NCBI RefSeq assembly: GCF_040436345.1
Contig: NC_133223.1
Span: forward strand, 27,126,910-27,190,909
Reading direction: 5' to 3'
Length of the DNA stretch: 64,000 bases
Source: Pagrus major
Taxonomy: Eukaryota; Chordata; Actinopteri; Spariformes; Sparidae
The notes beneath the pieces are model-generated. The model saw only the letters and a list, made by a program, of their open reading frames with translations, was not told the DNA's origin and made no database searches. Positions 57,968-64,000 of this stretch are shown here, one piece after another. The translations under genes were made by a program, and so were the position numbers. The stretch's first letter is position 1; each line of letters opens with the position of its first letter.

Positions 57968-58906
57968 ATGGAAAACACTACTCGTCCACCTTATTTTAAC
58001 CTCACCATGTTCGTTTACATAGGCAACTACCGCTACCCATCATTTGTCTTGTGTTTGCTGTTGTATGTTTTAATTATCTCAGCTAATCTTGTCATAATAT
58101 TGGTAATATCACGAGAGAAAACTTTACATGAGCCCATGTATATTTTCATTATGTGTCTTTCTATTAACTCTCTGTGGGGCTCCGCTGGCTTCTTCTTCAG
58201 ATTTTTCAAAGACCTTCTGTCTGACACTCATTTGATCCCACGATCAGCTTGTTTATTTCAGATCTATGTCATTTACACCTACGCATCCTTTGAGTTCACC
58301 CTCATGGGCATTATGGCATATGATCGGTATGTTGCTGTGTGTCAACCTCTACATTACCACAACAAATTAACTTCCAAGCTGGTCTCTAAGCTGGTCGCCT
58401 TTGCGTGGATCGTTCCAGCCTTTTCTTGTGCAGCTTGTCTTTATCTGGCCTCCAGACTTCCACTGTGTGGCAATAAGATACCAAGGATATTCTGTGCCAA
58501 CTGGTCTGTTGTAAAACTGTCATGTGTCTCCACTGTGATTAATAACCTTGTTGGCATGTTCGTGACCGTAAGCACAATCTTTCTGCCCCTGGCTTTTGTC
58601 TTGTATACATATGCACGCATTTATCTTGTTTGTAGGAAACGCTCCTCAGAATTCAGGGGCAAAGTCATACAAAGCTGTCTGCCACACATTATTACATTTG
58701 TCAATTATTCCATCACTGTGTTTTGTGATGTTGCTCTCAGCAGAATTGATCTTGAGGATCTGAATCCATTCCTAGCTGTTATTTTGTCACTCGAGTTTGT
58801 TGTGATTCCTCCCATTGTGAATCCTCTCGTGTACGGCCTGAAGCTACCAGAAATCAGAAAACTTATTTTAAGAATGTTATCATGTTCAAATCTGACAAAC
58901 AAATGA
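57968..58906 (+). CDS. Odorant receptor, array copy 5 (312 aa)
   Basis: Intact. It groups with copy 4 but differs from it by T25S, L80F, S154C, K173R, F219Y and V241I, and has tail type 1 (NLTNK) where copy 4 has type 2. The extra cysteine at 154 is in TM4 and is unique in the array. Its tail type disagrees with its closest relative, pointing to gene conversion or repeated slippage in the A run. Confidence 0.96.
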   Translation: MENTTRPPYFNLTMFVYIGNYRYPSFVLCLLLYVLIISANLVIILVISREKTLHEPMYIFIMCLSINSLWGSAGFFFRFFKDLLSDTHLIPRSACLFQIYVIYTYASFEFTLMGIMAYDRYVAVCQPLHYHNKLTSKLVSKLVAFAWIVPAFSCAACLYLASRLPLCGNKIPRIFCANWSVVKLSCVSTVINNLVGMFVTVSTIFLPLAFVLYTYARIYLVCRKRSSEFRGKVIQSCLPHIITFVNYSITVFCDVALSRIDLEDLNPFLAVILSLEFVVIPPIVNPLVYGLKLPEIRKLILRMLSCSNLTNK

Positions 58907-60382
58907 AGCATTAGAAATAACCACGGTAACATAATTAGCCTGTGCTGTTTCTGTAAGTAAGTGGTCTTATCTAGAGTTCATTCATCATTACTTTAAAATC
59001 TCTCATTTACACACCTGGCTGCAGCAGTGATGCATTTCATAGTGAAGGGGATGAATGTTCGTGTAAACATTTACTTTGTAAATAACTACATTTGTAGAGA
59101 TGTATTTTAACAATTATATCAATGAATTTCAAAAAACTCCAATAACTCCCACTGTATTCATTGTTATAAAACATTTTAAAAAACTGCAATATTTTTCTGG
59201 CAATCTTGAATAACGGACTAAGAGTTTATGATAAAAAGTTGCATTATTGTGTAAAATAAAAGTCACTGGGAAAACTGAATAAAAAACAAACTGCTGTAAT
59301 TAATGAAAATGACCTGAAATAAACTCTGTTATTGTGAAAAGAGACAGCAAGACATGACATGTCAAAACAGTGAGTTTCAAGAGTTTTAAAAATGTTTTCT
59401 ACAATCTGACAAGTTGATCATTACGATACATATTTTGTCAGTATGTATTCTTAGGATTATTCATTTCATGAGGTTCACTTTGGGAAACTTTTTGCATTGG
59501 TAGATTGTGTCACTTTGCATGCAAAAGATAAGAGTTGTGTCAACTTTCTTAAGAATACATTGATAATTAAATACATTTGAATTCTGATGTATCACATATT
59601 TTTTATTCTTATCTTTCTGATAGCATGTGGTGTTTCTGTTTTAGAAACTGACCTGGTTTCATCTGTTTGATGTCTATTCTGAACACAAGTTTTAAGGCTT
59701 TGTTTCCTAAAAGACAGCCAGAGTGAAGTTCAAAGACAATGGGACCAGGAAAATAGAGCCCTTTATGTTTAATAGAGTAATTCTGGTATAATTACGGAGA
59801 ATTTATCGAATGCTTCTCGACCATTTCTTTCAGGGTAATGACACTGATGAAGTACAGCATCTCCCCCGGCATAAATTACAAAGGGAAGCACACTTGCTAC
59901 TCTTGTGCAAGCATTCACTAAACTCCTTCGGCAATCTAGTGACAAAAAAACAAGTAGAAAACTGACTGTGTCTGAACAAAAAATGGTGGCTACAAATGGT
60001 GAAAACACTGTACACGTAACGCTGGTGCATGAGTTACTCAAGTATTATACTTAAGTACACAGCGTGACTCCAAGTGGGGTTACTTTAGTAACAAGGACTG
60101 ACAGTGAATCTCTGAGAATGAGGAAGAGAAATGAGAAATATGATTGAGTTTTGTGCGTGAATGTGGAATTAATAGCGTGTTTGCTTTGTACCATGGACCC
60201 GCTGATGTACTCATGAATAACGGCCCCCACATAGCGAGTGCTCCGCCTCCTTCGCGAGTCCCCCCCCCCTTCCCCTAATGAGTTTCATACTGTATGCGTA
60301 ATATGCTCCAATCTGATTTGTAACATTAGGCACTATTTATTTACAGTAAACAAATATATGAAAAAGCCCCTTTCGGCCCCCC

Positions 60383-60390
60383 TATATACA
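60383..60390 (+). promoter_or_regulatory. Altered TATA-like box, spacer 5
   Basis: TATATACA; the other cassettes have TATATAAA at the equivalent position. One A-to-C change in the core. Confidence 0.35.
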
Positions 60391-60503
60391 ATTACTTTGG
60401 GTGCCCCTCTGTATAGGGAGATAGGAAAGTGAATTACTGTTATTTACATTGGTTAGATTGGTTGCACGTTGGCTCTACACAGAGCAGAAGAATTAGTTTG
60501 ATC

Positions 60504-60594
60504 ATGGCGAGAAGTACCATGGGATCATTGGAGGTGTTGTCTTCGCTGTTAAACAACCACCATCGCCGGGGAAAATCTGTCTGACGTGACTCAG
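60504..60594 (+). other. Candidate leader exon 3' part with 26-codon upstream ORF, spacer 5
   Basis: ATG at 60504, TGA at 60582-60584, donor CTCAG|GTAGAA ending at 60594. Confidence 0.4.
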
Positions 60595-60926
60595 GTAGAA
60601 ATAATGTTCACAGACAAGGTAATGTATAAAAGTTTAGTTATAGCAACAGTGCGACCAAATTGTAATGCATCATTATCTTGAATGAAATGATGCATTTCTC
60701 TAGTTTGGAACATGTAAGTACACATCTTAACAAAATATATCACAAAGGTCTGAACGTGTGTGGACATTTTAATGTGGAATGAATGTTACATATTATATCT
60801 TTAACCAATTGTAGCCAGTGCCAAGACAATCATAAAAACGTTTAATAACGCTGTAGTCACAACAAGTTGATATTACTGCAAGATCAGATATTTAGGCAGA
60901 AAACCCCAAAAATACTGTATGTTGTC

Positions 60927-60936
60927 TCCCCTGGGA
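60927..60936 (+). promoter_or_regulatory. EBF/Olf-1-type site, spacer 5
   Basis: TCCCCTGGGA, 977 bp before the copy 6 ATG. Confidence 0.5.
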
Positions 60937-61903
60937 CGAGTATTAACACAACTCCCTCACTACTGCGGCCACCGGAATGACCTTCTTCATGGCAGCTTCA
61001 GGTTTTCAACTTGTGCGGTCAATGTTTCTAACAAAACTCTGAGGTTATTGACCCGACTTCATTCAGTCTTAAAGTGATAACCCGGGTCTTTTGATGTGGG
61101 GTTATATGAGGTAATTATCCCTCGTCAGTGTGTTACCTGCATTAGATGACCATCATCTCACTGCCACTGTGGAGAAGCAGCGCACAGCGCCGGCAGAAGG
61201 CACGGCTTTGTACTGCTGAAACCGTACCAGCAGCAAGGCATATTTTAGCCTAAAATCCTACCTAAAATACATATATCAGTTAAAGTGTATGCTATGTTTT
61301 TAACATTTATGGCACTTTACGTTGCTGTCAAACAGCCTTTTCCTTTGGCACTACATTCCCTCAACTGTACATTGTCCGTATTTCTAGCACAGGTGGAATA
61401 TAGTCACTTTTCAACATGTGACTTCAACTTTGACCTGATATTGTAATTGATATTTTATCTGCAATTGCGTTTGTGTTTTGCACATTGAAGTTCTCTATCC
61501 TAGATTCCATGGAGTGATGACTGCGATGACATAATTGTGTGTGACAAGTTAAAGAGGCTTTTAGCTCCTCCTGTTAAACTACAGGGGTTACCTGCCCCAC
61601 CACTGACCACAAACAGACGACATGAGGAGCATGACAAAGTGGTAAAACCCACTGACAGTAAATATGACTGAGATTCCAACAAGGCTTATTGCTGATGTTG
61701 TTGATGTCTTGTTATGATTGCATGTGTCTTACTTACTTGTAATCCTCACGTATCATTTGTCTCTTTGGAAATATCTGCTCTCTATCTTGCTCTCCAAATA
61801 CCTGTCACTGCCTCAATTCATGTTAACACATAACTGTTAAAAGGATCCACAAATAGAAAAGTCTTTATTCATGAAGTTATCTCTTCTACTGTCTGTGGGG
61901 TAA

Positions 61904-62851
61904 ATGGAAAACACTACTCGTCCACCTTATTTTAACCTCACCATGTTCGTTTACATAGGCAACTACCGCTACCCAACATTTGTCTTGTGTTTGCTGTTGC
62001 ATGCTTTAATTATCTCAGCTAATCTTGTCATAATATTGGTAATATCACGAGAGAAAACTTTACATGAGCCCATGTATATTTTCATTATGTGTCTTTCTAT
62101 TAACTCTCTGTGGGGCTCCGCTGGCTTCTTCTTCAGATTTTTCAAAGACCTTCTGTCTGACACTCATTTGATCCCACGATCAGCTTGTTTATTTCAGATC
62201 TATGTCATTTACACCTATGCATCCTATGAGCTCACCCTCTTAGGCATTATGGCATATGATCGGTATGTTGCTGTGTGTCAACCTCTACATTACCACAACA
62301 AATTAACTTCCAAGCTGGTCTCTAAGCTGGTTGCCTTTGCGTGGATCGTTCCAGCCTTTCTTGTTGCAGCCTGTGTTTATCTGGCCTCCAGACTTCCACT
62401 GTGTGGCAATAAGATACCAAAGATATTCTGTGCCAACTGGCCTGTTGTAAAACTGTCATGTGTCTCCACTGTGATTAATAACCTTGTTGGCATGTTAGCA
62501 ACTGTAAGCACAATCTTTCTGCCCCTGGCTTTTGTCTTGTATACATATGCACGCATTTTTCTTGTTTGTAGGAAACGCTCCTCAGAATTCAGGGGCAAAG
62601 TCATACAAAGCTGTCTGCCACACGTTATTACATTTGTCAATTATTCCATCACTGTGTTTTGTGATATTGCTCTCAGCAGAATTGATCTTGAGGATCTGAA
62701 TCCATTCCTAGCTGTTATTTTGTCACTCGAGTTTGTTGTGATTCCTCCCATTGTGAATCCTCTCGTGTACGGCCTGAAGCTACCAGAAATCAGAAAACTT
62801 ATTTTAAGAATGTTATCATGCTCAAAATCTGACAAACAAATGAAGCATTAG
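61904..62851 (+). CDS. Odorant receptor, array copy 6 (315 aa)
   Basis: Intact. Closest to copies 1 and 2 (five substitutions from copy 1: I16V, N17Y, I149V, V199A and V204I) even though it sits next to copy 5, so similarity does not follow array order. Tail type 2. Upstream, the acceptor-like site reads GTTAAAAG instead of GTTAACAG, as in copy 2. Confidence 0.96.
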   Translation: MENTTRPPYFNLTMFVYIGNYRYPTFVLCLLLHALIISANLVIILVISREKTLHEPMYIFIMCLSINSLWGSAGFFFRFFKDLLSDTHLIPRSACLFQIYVIYTYASYELTLLGIMAYDRYVAVCQPLHYHNKLTSKLVSKLVAFAWIVPAFLVAACVYLASRLPLCGNKIPKIFCANWPVVKLSCVSTVINNLVGMLATVSTIFLPLAFVLYTYARIFLVCRKRSSEFRGKVIQSCLPHVITFVNYSITVFCDIALSRIDLEDLNPFLAVILSLEFVVIPPIVNPLVYGLKLPEIRKLILRMLSCSKSDKQMKH

Positions 62852-64000
62852 AAATAATCACAGTAATATAATCAGCCTGTGCTGTTTCTGTAAGTAAGTG
62901 GTCTTATCTAGAGTTCATTCATCATTACTTTAAAATCTCTTATTTACACACCTGGTTGCAGCAGTGATGCATTTCATAGTGAAGGGGATGAATGTTTGTG
63001 TAAACATTTACTTTGTAAATAACTACATTTGTAGAGATGTATTTTAACAATTATATCATTGTAGTTTTTTTTTCTGTTGATGAATTTCAAAAAACTCCAA
63101 TAACTCCCACTGCATTCATTGTTATAAAACATTTTTAAAAAATGCAATATTTTTCTGGCAATCTTGAAAACCGGACTAAGAGTTCATGATAAAAAGTTGC
63201 ATTATTGTGTAAAATAAAAGTCACTGGGAAAACTGAATAAAAAACAAACTGCTGTAATCAATGAAAATGACCTGGAATAAACTCTGTTATTGTGAAAAGA
63301 GACAGCAAGATATGACATGTGAAAACAGTGAGCTTCAAGAGTTTTAAAAATTTTTCTGACAATCTGACAAGTTGATCATTATGATACATTTTTTGCCAGT
63401 ATGTATTCTTAGGATTATTCATTTCATGAGTTTCACTTTGGGACACTTTTTGCATTGGTAGATTGTGTCACTTTGCATGCAAAAAATAAGAGTTGTGTCA
63501 CCTTTGTATTTATAATTAAATAAATTAGAATTCTGCTGTATCACATATTTTTTATTCTAATCTTTCTGATAGCATGTGGTGTTTCTGTTTTAGAAACTGA
63601 CCTGGTTTTATCTGTATGATGTCTATTCTGAACACAAGTTTTAAGACTTGTTTCCTAAAAGACAGCCAGAGTGAAGTTCAAAGACAATGGGACCAGGAAA
63701 ATAGAGCCCTTTATGTTTAATAGAGTAGTTCTGGTATAATCACGGAGAATTTATCGAATGCTTCTGGACCATTTCTTTCAGGGTAATGACACTGATGAAG
63801 TACAGCATCTCCCCCGGCATAATTTACAAAGAGAAGCACACTTGCTACTCTTGTGTAAGCATTCACTAAACTCCTTCGGCAATCTAGTTACATAAAAGCA
63901 AGTAGAAAAATGACTGTGTCTGAACAATAAATGATGGCTACACAACCACCATCGCCGGGGAACATCTGTCTGACGTGACTCAGGTAGAAATTAAGTTCAC
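62852..64000. other. Cassette spacer 6, cut by window edge and carrying a deletion
   Basis: Follows the standard 3' flank to about 63942, then jumps from GATGGCTACA to CAACCACCATCG, losing about 560 bp present in spacer 5. The TATA-like box and leader ORF start are lost; the CTCAG|GTAGAA donor at 63983 remains. Confidence 0.8.

Larger units (their letters stand above)
58907..61903. other. Cassette spacer 5
   Basis: Full layout, but the TATA-like box is TATATACA instead of TATATAAA, and a poly-T stretch in the 3' flank is missing. No other gene. Confidence 0.8.
39003..64000 (+). repeat. Tandem array of odorant-receptor cassettes (about 3.94 kb unit)
   Basis: Six head-to-tail copies, with ATG-to-ATG spacings of 3193, 7065, 3921, 3954 and 3936 bp. 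Coding and spacer DNA are both near identical, so the unit of duplication is the whole cassette. The 3193 spacing is explained by deletions of about 651 bp (junction near 42353) and about 94 bp (junction near 41064). The 7065 spacing is explained by the 3.1 kb insertion at 46384-49522. Homology starts abruptly at about 39003 and continues past the right edge, where a further cassette with a deletion of about 560 bp begins. Confidence 0.95.

Noticed and set aside
39003-64000. Regularly repeated units suggesting a CRISPR or satellite array
   Set aside because: The unit is 3.9 kb and contains whole receptor genes; it is a gene cluster produced by segmental duplication.

Overview
The window looks like nuclear DNA of a percomorph-type teleost fish. 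The evidence is split vertebrate genes with GT-AG introns, many short DNA-transposon remnants of kinds common in spiny-rayed fish, CA and TA microsatellites, and a tandem array of fish-type odorant receptor genes. Species cannot be named from sequence alone.

Left part (1-18.6 kb): the 5' half of ube2f on the minus strand, a NEDD8-conjugating E2. I can place a noncoding first exon near 18.33-18.5 kb, the ATG exon at 14237-14423, and coding exons at 11969-11998 and 7914-7979. The catalytic exons were not found and should lie to the left of the window. The large introns carry hAT-like and TTAA-target MITEs, LINE-derived tails, one hairpin-forming inverted repeat and long microsatellites. 18.6-27.3 kb is gene-free as far as I can see.

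Middle part (27.3-34.4 kb): two complete tandem paralogues on the minus strand, each with six exons, encoding cytosolic SAM-dependent methyltransferases of 274 and 272 residues. Exon structures are nearly identical (161, 217 and 138 nt exons shared exactly) and every intron phase closes. 34.4-39.0 kb is gene-free.

Right part (39.0-64.0 kb): six intact, intronless odorant receptor genes on the plus strand, each inside a cassette of about 3.94 kb repeated head to tail. Proteins differ at few positions, mostly in transmembrane segments. They fall into two C-terminal types that differ by one A in a homopolymer. Each full cassette also carries a TATA-like box, a candidate noncoding leader exon with a 26-codon upstream ORF, and a palindromic Olf/EBF-type site (TCCCCTGGGA) about 975 bp before the ATG. 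These parts are not distributed evenly. The first receptor lies at the array edge without them, the second lost the EBF site and leader donor through a 650 bp deletion, the third is split from them by a 3.1 kb nested transposon (a TTAA-target foldback element carrying a 5'-truncated L2-type LINE), the sixth has an altered TATA box, and the next cassette at the right edge has another deletion. The coding regions are therefore near copies while the regulatory regions differ, which is the most interesting aspect of the window. I saw no CRISPR array, no tRNA or rRNA gene and no clear retrovirus-like element.
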